Source: Sitta carolinensis
Lineage: Eukaryota; Chordata; Aves; Passeriformes; Sittidae
NCBI GenBank assembly: GCA_032173965.1
Contig: CM063283.1
Coordinates: 40,669,743-40,733,742 of the forward strand
Length of the DNA stretch: 64,000 nt
Direction: 5' to 3'
A program made the position numbers and the translations under genes. Below, in pieces: positions 47,160 to 60,085 of this stretch (positions within the stretch are counted from its first letter, which is position 1; each line of letters opens with the position of its first letter). The notes under the pieces are model-generated. The model saw only the letters and a list, made by a program, of their open reading frames with translations. It was not told where the DNA came from and ran no database searches.

Positions 47160-50100
47160 GGACAATGTCTGATTTCCATTCACCTACAATGTCTTTGCTT
47201 CAATATTTTTATGGCATATATTTTTAAAATATTCTTCAATTTCCTTCTTGATATGATTGGCAAAAGTTTATAATAATTTTTAAGAGGAGGGTGGATATTT
47301 CTTCCAATTAACACTTATGTTTATAATTTTAAACAGCATGACACTAAATCTGATGAGTAATTTCAGTTCTGGAATAATACCAATACCAAAATTAATAACA
47401 ATAATTTCTTCGCATTTATTTCACATCATTGTGCAATGTGCACATTTTGGAATTTCATATGGCTAAGGAGTTTCTAGCATTAGACCGCAGTAGTAGCTGC
47501 TCATCTTATAACAAGAAAGGAAAATAATAAAAGAAAGAAAATTTTAAAAGACATCTAAAATAGTCCCATAATTATTTTGGAAATAAAAAGTCCAAGGTGT
47601 ACTCCACGCTTATTTTCATATCAGTTCAAAGATCCAAAATGATGTAACATTTACACTTTCTGGACAGCTCAGAAAATTATTGGAAAGTAAGGCAAGAAGA
47701 AAAATAGACAAAGTGTTTTCCTGAAAGATATTAATGCAAATATGAGACCTTAATGACATACAAAAACAAACTAAATCTATCTACACACTGCTGAAAAATC
47801 AATCAGAAGATTAAAAAAAAAAAAAAAGGAAAGAAGATAAATAAAGAGGAGGAAAGAACTAGAATCCATAAATAGCAAAAGTTTCTAAGTTTTCTAAAAA
47901 TATAAAGATTTATCTGAAGCCTTAAAGTGGCTGGTAAAATTTTGGGTTAAAAAACACTTTCCTAATTAAACTGAATTAGAATCTTTCTCTGCTTACCTAT
48001 TTTCTTGGGTTGTTTATCCCCTTTATTGACAGAAATATAATTGAGTACTCTTACAGATTTTAGATCTAACAATATAGATTCTTCTGATCCTGAGAATACA
48101 TACCTTAAAACTGAACAATTACTACTCAAAGAACAACTTGAAGAAATTTAAACTTCACCTCTGGATAGAGAAGGGTTAAGAATAAGTTATACAGTTTGTA
48201 AAACGTATTGTATGCATTTAATGACATTATTGTTTCAATGGAAACAGATGTATTTTGGTTACAGTAATGATTAGATTTCTGTCAGTGCACAGGGAATTAC
48301 TGTCATCTCTGTTTATGTTGATCAAAATTGTACAGATGTTCTGATTCATGGTCTGTACAATCCTTTTTGAAGTGCTCTCTAGAATTTAAATAATCTGGTT
48401 TTTCTTCTTTTCCTTTCTTTTGTTTCTCATTTGAAAATGAATGTTGCCATACAGAGGTCTTTTCCTTCTACTTGTGCACATAACTCTCACTGACATTAAG
48501 ATGAGTTAAACATAAAAGGAATATATCTCTTAGGATTTTGAAGATATGTCTTGCAGCCCCGTAGTCTTTTCTGTTCAGTCTCCTTTGATAACATACTATC
48601 CACTGTACTAACCAATGATGTCAAATCCGCATAGACCTTGTACTTTCAGTGGAAATTTCTTACAACATAACAGTTCTTGGTGTATAATAATCCAGAGTTG
48701 CTCTCATTTTCTTTTTAAAAAGTCTTGTGTGTTTTTCACAACAAAGTGTCAATTTTATTTGTCATAATGTAGCGTATTGTACCTGCAACCTGATGAAACC
48801 CAGTAAACATTTTATATACTTCATAAAAATTTTATTGGTTTCTATTTCTAACAGTTTGCACATTTTAATTTATCACTAAGTATTTTTACTAGTGACAACT
48901 TCTCTAAATGGCTGTTCATAGCCTTTACTATTCTTCATTTACGTCACATTACACAAAAGTTAGCTGATGGAAAACTAATTAAGACATGTTCTCAAAATAT
49001 AAATCTGAGCCTCAATCTTTGCTCTTGAATGAAAGATGGGCTTTAATGATCAAGCTTTAAGATTATGTGTTTATCATCTGATGGAAGGAGGGTAGACAAA
49101 AACATTGTATTTGTCTCATCACTTTTTTTAATGTCAAGAGAAGTTGGCCTTCTGTATTCTGTCCTCCCTCTGCTATCCAAAGATGTAGTAGATAATTCAA
49201 GTTCTGCTTTTTGAAGCTAGCACATAGGAAGGAATTTGTTTTCCAGAAAAATGCACATTTGAGAATATCACTTACTAATGAGCCATTGTATGTGCCCATC
49301 CTGAACTCCTTTTTATTTCTGTCATCTGAGCTATTTCTCTCTGTGTTTTTCTGTGTGAAAAAAAAAGCAACTACTGCTAGTCTACTGGTCTACTGCATAT
49401 GAAGATAAACAGAAAATGGCAGTTAGATGAAATTTTGAGATTTCTTTTTAATGTTCCCAAGATACTAGAATGAATTTATACAAAATTTACTGCGAATAGA
49501 GTTAGAGATGAAAGTATTTTCTTTCTTAGGTTCAGAAAGAACTGAGAATGGAATTCCTCTGTAAACAGTATACTTCCTTATAGATCAATTTCATTTTTGT
49601 TCCCAGAATAACCTAATCCATATAATTTATACCTTTTACTACTTTTGATTACATTTGTTTCCTTTCATCTGTTTCCTTTCACATCAATGAGAAATCATTG
49701 AGATAGAAGTATCTGATTTATTTTTTATTATTGCTTCATTTTCATACAGTTCTACAACAATGCACAGATTCATGGCGCTCTTGAAGAGTCAAGCCTTCTG
49801 GTTATTCAACACTTTAGTCTTGAAGGTGAAGATCAGAGGGTCAGTGGCTCTGAAGTCAAATAGTTTACAGCATACATTTCACTCACACAACACATCTGTG
49901 GAGTCGCCGTAGAGGGTCTAAATTGAACACAAATGCCTGTCTACCCATCCCATGTTTATAGACTCCTTGGCAGGAAAGAGGCAGTCTTTGCTTTGAGCAC
50001 ATATTTTCCAGATTGCATAGGTAGCTGAAGCAAAGACTTGGGAAAATTTTAGAACAAACATAACCCTAAATGCATTTAACATTTCTTGAGAGACAGATTA

Positions 50101-50360
50101 GATGTATTTGTTCCACAATGCACGGAGAGAAAAGTGATATTTTATATGCCTGCAACTACTGAGAGACAATCTAGTCAAAGAACAGGTGATATCCAATTAC
50201 AATTCCAATAATTTCTTTCTTTTCTGTATTTGGATCCTAATGAAAATCACAAATATATCAGCCATCTTAGGATGAACACTGTTGTATGTCTGTATCTGTC
50301 AAAAGATGAAACAATGTCAAAAATTCTTTGAAATAAAATAAAATTTAAAAAACCACCCAG
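47160..50360. other. Anonymous AT-rich DNA
   Basis: No supported gene or named repeat. An A run lies near 47813-47826. The less AT-rich piece around 49770-50060 is unidentified. Confidence 0.42.
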
Positions 50361-50420
50361 TTTTCTTTCTTTTCTTTCTTTCTTTCTTTCTTTCTTCTTT
50401 CTTTCCTTTCTTCTTCTTTC

Positions 50421-50461
<41 letters not shown>

Positions 50462-50586
50462 TTTCTTTTCTTTTCTTTCTTTCTTTTCTTTCTTTCTTTC
50501 TCTTCTTTCTTTCTTTCTTTCTTTCTTTTCTTTCTTCTTTCTTTCTTTCTTTCTTTCTTTTCTTTTTCTTTCTTTTCTCTTTCTTT

Positions 50587-50626
<40 letters not shown>

Positions 50627-50627
50627 T

Positions 50628-50660
<33 letters not shown>

Positions 50661-50661
50661 T

Positions 50662-50694
<33 letters not shown>

Positions 50695-50911
50695 TTCTTT
50701 CTTTCTTTCTTTTCTTTCTTTCTCTTTCTTTCTCTTTCTTTCTTTTCTTTCTTTCTTTTCTTTTTCTTTTCTTTTCTTTTCTTTTCTTTTCTTTTCTTTT
50801 CTTTTTCTTTTCTTTTCTTTTCTTTTCTTTTCTTTTCTTTTCTTCTTTTCTTTCTTTCTTTCTTTCCTTTTTTCTTTTTTTCTTTTCTTTTTCTTTTCTT
50901 CTTCTTTTCTC
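50361..50911. repeat. (CTTT)n/(CTTTT)n polypyrimidine satellite-like tract
   Basis: About 551 bp of pure C/T on the plus strand: CTTT units with CTT and CTTTT interruptions up to about 50750, then mainly CTTTT units, ending in CTTCTTTTCT. The complement is a pure GAAA/GAAAA purine strand, the classic sequence type for intramolecular triplex DNA. Exact unit counts are assembly-sensitive. Confidence 0.97.
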
Positions 50912-51753
50912 CTAATATGGGCAGTGTTTATTTTACTGATGGTAGATACTGTGCAAATTACCAGTAAATACTTATTAATTTTCTTTCTACTTTTTCCAAA
51001 AATAACCCAAAAGTCAAAGTCAGAAAAATAAACAATGTCAGAGAAATTGACAATATTATGACCATTTGTTGGTTATTTAGAACATAGCCTATCCACTCCA
51101 GTTACTCCATATTGACATGAAGGAAGCATTTTCATTATAATTCTGGTGTTCTAGATGGCTAAAAGAGTGATGCCGACTACCATGCTGGATATTAAGAGTT
51201 TACCTCTGACAGTTAATATAGGTATGGAACACAAAATGCATAGAAGAAACTCTGAATTTTATATATAAATATTGTAACCAAGTGCCTTATCTTGAATTTT
51301 TACCAGTATGACAAATAGGTCAATACAATTAAAAATATAACTTTCCTTCTCTTTCATATACCCCCATAAGAAGAAAAACATGGAAAACACCCACAAACAC
51401 AACAAAAACCAACAACATGAAACGACAAAACCCATACAAACAAAAAACCCAAATATTTTTCAGTATTTCTATTTCTTCATCTTACTGAACTAAATGCAAG
51501 GCTGTCACTATTCATTATCATACTTAGTGAAGTAAATATCTAATCCTGTTGATGAGAACATATGATAACAAAGTGTAGTCCCAATATATACATAATTTAT
51601 GCAACAGCTAACACAAAAGAAATTGAGAAATGTAGGCCCTTCATGACACAAGTCTTTTTTTCTACAGCTCCAATCACAATGTCTTTTATGTCATTTTTGT
51701 CTGTTTTTTTGATGGCAGAAACTCTTATGAAATTCAACTAGAAGTCAAAATGG

Positions 51754-51778
51754 AAAATAAATAAATAAATAAATAAAT
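51754..51778. repeat. (AAAT)n microsatellite
   Basis: About six AAAT units. Confidence 0.92.
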
Positions 51779-52966
51779 TCAATAGCTTCAGGAAGAAGTT
51801 AAAATTTCTCTAAAATATATATAAGAGGTGACTCACATTGCTTTGAATGGTATAAGGAACTTAGGTTTTTTGTTTATTTCTGTGATACAGTAGAGGAGAT
51901 ATTAATTCAGGTATAGAGTGGGAGATTACTTGCTATTTTAAATATATTTATTATTTATACTGTTGTGTCACAATATTGTTTTTTTAAATAACGTAAAGTT
52001 ATAAATTTTTTACCTACTATACACTTCCTCAAAGATTATTTAAAAGATTGCCAGGTAAACATCCAGCTAAGAACAACCTAGGACACAGAAAGAATCACTT
52101 AACTGTGGATTTGTGCAATTAATTTTTAAGTACATTTAAAATTTGCGAGGGAGCTGTGTGTTAATGTCTTCATCCTTCGATTATTGAGACTTAGTTCATG
52201 TTAGTCATAACTGTAAGTACTATAAATATCTATCTCTACAATAATAGCAATCTGCATGATATTCTGTCCTCAGCCCCTTATTAAAGTTTAGGTGAAATCT
52301 GAGCCTAAATGCTGATTTTAAGGGAATTACCTTTTTTTTTTTTTACTAAAAAGTAATCATTTAAGGAAAAAAACAACAAACTTTTTATTGAATTCAACTC
52401 TTACTATTATATTAATTTCTACCCAAGTTCCACAGTATTGTGGAAATACAGCACACCCTTCTCCACTACCCTGTCCTTATTATCACTCTTCTTCCTAATT
52501 TTGTCAAGTGGAAAAACTATTTCAAAAGCATAGAATAGACATCTACATTACTACTAAGCAGCCATAGCCAGGCTCTGCATCCTTCATATAATCTGTGATT
52601 AGAGCCTGGAGTAGTAATTTAGGCTTCTACCAAAAAAGAAAATTAGGTGTAATAATGCTTAGCTGTATTTCAGACTTGTACTTGCATTCTTCATTAGAGT
52701 GACTGATAAAAAAAAAAAATGCTGCCTTCAGAGCAGTGCCCCAAGCCATGATATATCTTGTCTCAGGAGAACTCTAATGTCAGGGTTAGAATCATTGTTT
52801 TTCTTGATGATTTCTTATGCCACTAGGAAAATTTCATGCTTTCTGACACTTAGCCTGAAGCAGAAACTAAAGCATTAGTCTAAGCACAGGCTCACTTTTC
52901 CAGCAAGGAAGGCCAAGGCCCATTTGGAATTAAATCTTGGTAAGGATCTCAAGGGTAAGAAGATAT

Positions 52967-52990
52967 GAACAATGAACTCATTCATTGTTC
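52967..52990. repeat. Perfect 10-bp inverted repeat (hairpin)
   Basis: GAACAATGAA, four-base spacer CTCA, TTCATTGTTC. Each arm contains ACAATG or CATTGT, a SOX-type core. Confidence 0.9.
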
Positions 52991-55489
52991 AACTTTCGTC
53001 ATGTCACAATATTTTTTTCCAAGCTATTTTTCCTCATTAATTTAAGTAGAAGATGAGGTAGTTTTTTTTTTAATCTTATGTTCTATCATGCACACAACAT
53101 GCAATAACAACATAAATACTTTAAGGAACCATACATAGAAAATATATGATCATTAAATTTCTTTGGTGTTGCACTACTATACATACCTACATGCTGACCC
53201 TCAGTCTTTCCTGCTGGATTTCTCCTTTTTTGTATCTCAACAACATATATTTATCTATTAAAATAAGGTTGTTTTCAGACAAGCGGAAGTGACAAAATAT
53301 TCGAAGGATTCAAAACATTATGAGGCTAGGGAGTTTTACTTTACAATTTCTCTGTGCAAAGAAAGTAGACGATAAAATTGGATAGCTGCAACGGCTATTT
53401 ATTATTAAGAGCAGCAATTTATTATTAAGTATTCAAATAGCTGCACTTAAGTTACATATAACCAAGAGCCATACTCAAGAAAGAAGATTCATAAGACTAA
53501 AACTTGGTTTTATCTGTTTCAAATAGTTTTCCCAAAAATGACATGGTATCCTGCAATGGTAAGAACAGAGGATGAAAGCCTGAACCATCAGCTTTTTTTG
53601 TTAGATCACTTCATATTAATAACTAAACTCAAACCAGAAAATACCAGTATTATGCTATGCTCTCAAAACCATCCATAATTAAAGCTCTCATGAGTAGTAG
53701 TTCTACCATGTTATATCCCATACCAGCTACATTTCTTCTAAAAGAAAAAATAAAAAATCTAGAGCTCCCTTTTCGTAAATATTAATTTGTATTAATAACT
53801 CTCCTGGGGAAAAACATAAGGATCGGAACCAGATATAATTAATGGCAATAGCGATACCCCTGATACATGTCTGTCCAGAGATTAAACCTTAACCAGAAAA
53901 AAAAAAAAAAAAATTGGAAGTATAAGTTTTAAGCCATTTCCAGACAAAGTTGTTTGATTCCGTGTTTTCCACATGCCATGATATTATTAGGGAGCAAACA
54001 GTGTAAGATGCAGGAAGACAAAAGTAGAAAAAGTTAGAGGAAGTGCAGCTTTGGTTTAGTAGTTGTGTCTGTCTGGTTCAGGAATGTTCTTAATTCTTGC
54101 AGAGAAACCCATTGCCACATGTTTTTTAGGGAAATGGAACTTGACAGGTCCAAGGTGTATTTATTTGTCTCTTCTCTAACTTTAAAAATTAAATGTAGCT
54201 CACTATGTGTGTGTACATGCAGATTTATGATGAACATATGTATATTTAAATATTAGAATCCAGAAAACTGACTAGGTTTTGGGCATATTGTTTTGTCTAG
54301 TAGTGGAGCATATAAAGGTTGGTTGGGGTTTTTTCCTGACATCTGTCCTTGACATCATTAACCTCATTAGGCAAGAATAATTTTTTCTCTACCTCTTAAG
54401 ACATATATTCTGTATTAGTCTTCCTGTAGTGGTGTGGATATCTTGTGCATATTTCTCTTGGCTTTCCCCTTGCTTGATCTGACAGATCCCTAATCATTAA
54501 ACAGAGACATAGAAGGAGAAAAAAATGTTTTTCACTGTTACTTAATGCACAATACAATTTTTCAAGGTTTGGAGGGTTGTTTTAGTCAATTTCTTCTTGT
54601 TTTCTGTTAAGCTGAAAGCAATAGCCTTAACAGTATAAGTAATGCTGACTCTCTTCACAAGGCACTGATTCAAGCATGACAAGGCATATGCTATTCAAAC
54701 TTTGATCTCCAATATTTACTCTGAAGGGATACAAACAGGTACTTAAAAATATGAGGAGATTCTCTGTATTCTTACAGTCAGAGAAATGTTCCTTCACAAA
54801 GGACCTTTACATACCTTCATTTAATATGTAAAAAGCCTTTACGACTTTTCTTTAAAAATAGTGTCTGATTTAGAAAATAGAGACAGACACATTCTTTTTT
54901 ACATAGGGAAGAATGAACACAATCCTTCTCACTTCTAGGAAAGCATTGGGATTTCTGGCTTAAAGAGACATGTCGGTTGCTTGCCAACTGGTTTAATAAA
55001 TCTATATACTATTAGTTTGCAGTAGCTTATATTTCTCAGAAGCATTGAAAAAGAATCAGATTTAACTCTAATTTAGAAAGTGTGGATTAGAACATTCTCC
55101 TCACACAGCAGGATTTGTGCTTTGTCAAACTGAAGAATTGTTCCTATGCATGCATTTCCCTTCTTAAGGAGGTATTCCATCCACTATAGCATTATGTAAA
55201 ATGAGGAATAATTTCCTTTTCCCTTATAGCTATCTGTGCAAGTCTAATATGAAAATTTATTCAGAAGTGGGCTTATTGTGAGTATCATAAAATCTCGAGA
55301 GGGAAAAACTTCTGAGCCAGAGTGTTTGCAGAGAAATGGAACAAGAGGTGCCCCGAAAATGTTTTCTCATAAAAGAAAAATACTTAAATTGACTAGAGAT
55401 AACTAAAGAATTCCTATTTAAGTTAAGTTGCTAAAGTTAAGCAGTAAGGGGAAACTTAGACAACATTTTGATGTTTTCTGTGTGATTCA

Positions 55490-56085
55490 AGTGATAACTC
55501 CTCCAGCCTCCTTGATCCAGAATCGTCCTGTCTGGGTACTGTGGTCCATTCCAGTACCAATGATCCTTGTTGGGATGTCTGTCCAGGTTGAGGGATGCTG
55601 CTTCCAATTTACAGGTTCAAACACTAATGAAGCTGAACATGTATCCCAGAGACTCATAGACATACTAAGAGGACATTGTCACAGTCACAGCTGTGGCTAC
55701 ACAGATGTCCACAAACAAGGTGTTACCTTCAACAGCACATATATAGAGAACTTAGATTTAATAAGAAGGTATAAGAATTTAGGACTGACTGCAGTGAGCA
55801 AGCATAGGGCTCAGACAGGCATGAATGGACTGGACCCATTTTATACATATCCAGCCCCATTTATACCACTTTCTGTCTCACCCCCACCTGTTGTTCTTTT
55901 CTTCTTTCCCTTCCCTTACACATCTCTTCATAAGTCTGTACAACTTTATTAATTCTAGTAGGAGTTTCCCCTTTGCAAGCCTTTCTGCTTGCAAAGTCCA
56001 TGCTGAACTTCCTGGAAGAGGCACTTGTAGTGTATGCATTGTCCTTGAATGGGTTCAGCTAATGAGGTTTTTGTCTTGACATTTT
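55490..56085 (-). mobile_element. Putative solo LTR, minus strand
   Basis: On the minus strand there is a TATA-like GTATAAAATGGG (about 55845), then CCTGTCTGAGCCCTATGC, CACTGCAGTCAGTCCTAAAT, and ATTAAA in CTTATTAAATCTAAG about 85 bp downstream. GTGCTGTTGAAGGTAACACC and a long U5-like tail follow. TATA-to-signal spacing and composition are LTR-like, and the sequence feels familiar as an avian ERV LTR, but I cannot name it or find its ends. A 174-codon plus-strand frame (55428-55952) runs antisense through it with no recognisable domain and is probably accidental. Confidence 0.42.
55971..55996. repeat. Perfect 10-bp inverted repeat (hairpin)
   Basis: CTTTGCAAGC, six-base spacer CTTTCT, GCTTGCAAAG. 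Lies in the U3-like part of the putative LTR at 55490-56085. Confidence 0.92.
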
Positions 56086-56356
56086 CTCCATGAGGTTTTT
56101 TTTTAGTTTTTTTTTTAGGGAGGGGTTAGGACTGTGTCTCTGTACGTTTTTTTTCTGCTTTTCCCTTATTTTCCCAATTGACAAGTTTGATGAAAATAGG
56201 AAGCTAGAACCCAATTTGGATTTAAGAATCTTTCTAGGTATCTAAAAGTTATACAAAATACTCATCCAGATCCTATTTTGTGATTACAGCTTGAATCTGA
56301 TTGTATTTTAATATTTTAGAACTGACGTATAGTTTTTTTCCTCCGAGACCATAGTT
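56086..56356. other. Anonymous AT-rich DNA
   Basis: Nothing identified beyond T runs near 56096-56118. Confidence 0.4.
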
Positions 56357-56425
56357 CTTTGCATTTATAGGGTGCCTTTCATCCAGAGATCTCAAAGGAC
56401 TTCACTAGAAACAATAAAGCTTGAA
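56357..56425 (+). repeat. Candidate ancient tetrapod interspersed repeat
   Basis: TTTGCATTTATAGGGTGCCT followed by TTCATCCAGAGATCTCAAAG and GACTTCACTAGAAACAATAA. This resembles an old vertebrate repeat core of the form GCATTTATATAGCGCCTTTC...GATCTCAAAGCGCTTTACAAAC that I remember from amniote genomes. CpG-containing positions are changed, as expected of an old copy. Memory-based; family name not assigned. Confidence 0.42.
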
Positions 56426-59400
56426 CTATTCAGTAACATTCTCTTTTCATTTTATATATTGTTTTGTCACTGTTCTATCTCACTCAGATGATTAAATTTA
56501 AGTATGTGGTTTTATTTTCATTTACAAGCTACATGAAATCTATCTGCCTGACTTGGAGTTTATTTCTCTTTTCAGTATTAAATTTTCAGTATTAACTTTA
56601 ATTGCATGAACACAAATGCATACATACAATTTAAAATACGATCTCACTCTATTGCAGTCTTTCCATCTTAAATCAATAATCTCAACTGGATAATTACAAT
56701 AAAGAAATGTGACCAAAAATATTATAAGGAATATAAAAAAAAAAAAAAAGAAAAAAGAGTGAAGAGGGTATCAGTATGCTTTTTCTGTTAAAACCAAGGA
56801 AAAATGAAGGTAATCAGACTGCTGACTACAGTCTAGCCAAGGGTAATAATCCCCATTTCATCAAGTACATTTAAAAAATTGTGTTTCACATTCCTCTCAA
56901 GCAGCTTTGCACGTCATAGCACAAATTAGTGAAGTCTAAATTTCAGCTCAAGGCTCCATGTGTCATTTAATGGTACACACTTGCTAACTGTAGCCAAAAG
57001 CAGACTTCCATCAGGGGCACTGAAACTCCTCATTTACATAAGAATGGGAAGTTAATTGTGCTACAGATATTCTGGCTTCCCCAAGGAATTCATTAAGCTT
57101 GCTGAACTTGGTGAGAATATGACTTAACTGACATTTCTAGGAAAGCAGGGAAATTTGACTTCAGTAACACCACCTTTGGAAGCAAAATAAATTGTTTAAT
57201 ATTAATTTGATTCAAACCTTTCTGGACTGTGTGTGGAATGCCTATTACACTCTCATTTCTGGAGCAATTTTCTAAATATATGTAGTTACTTAGAGTAAGC
57301 TTTCTTCCTTTTCAGTGTAGCATCCTGAGTTGTTCCTATTATTTGACAAGAGGATTTACGCTTACATTTGCAGCTGAGGAATTAAAAAAAGAAAGGCTGG
57401 GTGATATTTTGCATTTTATACATGTCGTTAGTAAGCAAGAACACGGAGTATTTCTTTTAAAAAGTACAAAAATTGAATAAGGTATTAATTTCATTATTAT
57501 AATATATCTATATAAGTTGTAAAAATATAACACTAAAAATGCTATTATAGATATGATACAATCTCCCGCAAAAGTTTGCAACACTTCTTATATGGAAAAA
57601 GAATCTTATTGTGAAGATGTTATTTTCACAATTTCCCCTACAAGGGCTGTGGCCAACTGAAAGAGTTAGAAAATATTTCAGTGTAATAACATTTATTTCT
57701 AACAAATATTTTTTTTTCTTATAAAACCTACTTTTTTGAGTGAATTATTATTAGACAGAAAAGAAATATTTACTTAATTAAGAGAAGATATCTGCTTATA
57801 AATTAAAAGACATTTTTTCTATTCAAGAGTAATTTTTAGATTTTTTTCTGGATTTTGGGGGAACTATCATGTTTTTAATGATCTATTCTGACTGAAAACT
57901 AATACATTCTTCTGTCATTGCACTTATGTATATAAAGAGTATGTCAAAATATTTATACTACCATACATTGAAAAGTCTTTAACTATTTTCATTTAACTTT
58001 GTTTTATACATGCTCATTCATTGCTGAAAGTTTCTAATCAGCTAAAGAGTTTTCCCATGCAATACTATGAAGACAAGAGTAACAATTTGTTAGCTATTCC
58101 CAGCAATAGAATTTTAAATTTTTTAACAACACATGACATATCAGTTTAAAAGTGTATACTTTTTGTGCTTATTTTTTACAGGGACTTTAACTTCTAATTT
58201 AGTTTTTATCAGCATATTTGTAGTATTATTGCTGTCATTAAAAAGAAGCATTAGCCAGTCATGGTATTGAATTGACCTAATGTTAATAACCCTGAAATTT
58301 TGCACAAAAATAAAAAGAAGATTAATTTTTCCTTGAAATTAATTGGTTTTATTTCCATTGCAATTGTGAGAATGTATGCACAAGGTTGTGTGTGTGTGTG
58401 TGTTCATAGTGAGTGCAGATGAAAATAATATATTTATTCCTTTACTGCTTCAAATTTACAGTTGTATTGTAAAGGTCTTAAAACCCACTGCAGTTTCATA
58501 CCACGGTACGCAAGCAAATTAAACAGTTCAATATAAGAATAATATAGATCATAATATTGCCTTTCTGAACTAAGTTTTTTTCTGAAAAATCCTGTGATAG
58601 GTATAAATCAAGTGTAACATGCACATTTTACTATTTCGAATGCATTTAAAAATTATATCTGTAAACTTAAGTAGGGACTGCTGCAGTAGAAAAATAGTAA
58701 TGTTCTTAATTTAGGGAACAAGGTGTATGGATTGAAGGCTAGTAAAGGAACAATATTCAATACAAACCTGGAAAGGTCAGGAGGGAAATAAATGGCGTAA
58801 TAACAATGAATTACACAGGCAAAATTACACTACAATGCTGTCAACTAGCATTAACAATATTAAGTGACAGAACAAAGAGAAGTCTTAGGAGTCATTTCCA
58901 CTGAAATTTAAAGTCTAAAAGATAAGATGGGTAACCACAGTGCTTGACATCTGTAAAAATCCCTGAGAAAACAGGTTGTGTTCTTAAACATGCTAAAAGG
59001 AAGATAATCATTGTGTTACACTATTACCAACTTTATAGGAGTGATGCAGTCAGGATTACAGGTCAGGGAATAGTAATGTATATGAAGGGTACTACAGGAA
59101 AAAAGAAGCTCTTCAGAATCTTTGTGGTATTCATAAACAAAGCATTAGTATTGAGCTATCAACACCCTAAGCACAGTGACTATTATACTCAGAAAATATT
59201 AAGTGACATTAGGGAAGCTTCAAAATCAGTAAGAGTAGCAGTAAGAGTTCTAGCTAGCCACACATGTTGAACTAATGCCTTGCCAGCAAGAGATGCAAAG
59301 AGGCTTCTTTCTAGAATTAGTCTTGGAACCCACAGGTAAAGATGACATTCTGATCTGAAATCTGGTAATAACACTCAGGAGTCAGTACAAAAGATATTAG

Positions 59401-60085
59401 TGGAATAATAATGTAATAAATGCAACAAAATTAACTTTAGGATTGCAGCAGAAGCAAGTAGACACAATAAATTAAGTTTATACCTACTTTCAAGAAGGGG
59501 TACAAAAAAAATTAGGAAAGGGGAAAAAATGGCCTAAGAAACTCGAAGGACCAGTCTAAATATCAAGTGGCCTAAAAGGAGACAGCAGGGTATTTTTATA
59601 GAACATATACATTATGAAGCCCAACTCAGAATGAAAGTGGAAGTCCCCAGTCCTCACCCCCTTAAAACGACACACAAATTAAAGTCCTCACAGGGACAGA
59701 GAAAGATATCTCCCACCATATTTTCATATGCTGCATGTCCTGGAACTATAGAGAAGTAACTATGCATAGTTAGGATGGATTTGAAAGGTGTTCAACTGGT
59801 GGCAGATGAAGAGCATTCCTTCCACCTGCTGGTAACTCAGGAATCACAACGATACCTAGCACAGCTGTAAACAAAAATGCAGGATATTATTTTGCATGTA
59901 ACCAGGCCTCTATTGCGTGCAAAGGCTGTCAAGTTTTTGAGGTGTGGGCAAAGGATGTTTAACTAACATCAACAAATGGGCAAGCCTGGTGGATAGACAG
60001 TGATGTGCATAGAAACACTATCAGCTGAGAATAGAACAAAACACTTCACTCCAAAAACAATGAGTATATTTCCAGCTTTGCCCTG
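56426..60085. other. Anonymous AT-rich DNA
   Basis: No supported gene. The 108-codon frame at 58944-59270 has no recognisable domain and mixed composition. The stretch 56870-57070 is complex and repeat-free and could be a conserved non-coding element, without specific evidence. Region 59560-60080 is somewhat less AT-rich but unidentified. Confidence 0.4.
58386..58402. repeat. (GT)n short microsatellite
   Basis: About eight TG/GT units. Confidence 0.92.

Larger units (their letters stand above)
50912..55489. other. Anonymous AT-rich DNA
   Basis: No supported gene or named element. Contains the (AAAT)n run at 51754, a perfect inverted repeat at 52967 and an A run near 53898-53913. Confidence 0.42.

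Noticed and set aside
50361..50911. CRISPR-like or satellite array
   Set aside because: Units are 4-5 bp with no spacers; a plain microsatellite/polypyrimidine tract.
55428..55952. 174-codon plus-strand frame as a novel gene
   Set aside because: No domain, no splice context, and it runs antisense through LTR-like signals. Kept only as a finding to check.
58944..59270. 108-codon plus-strand frame
   Set aside because: No recognisable family; length is within chance for 64 kb in six frames.
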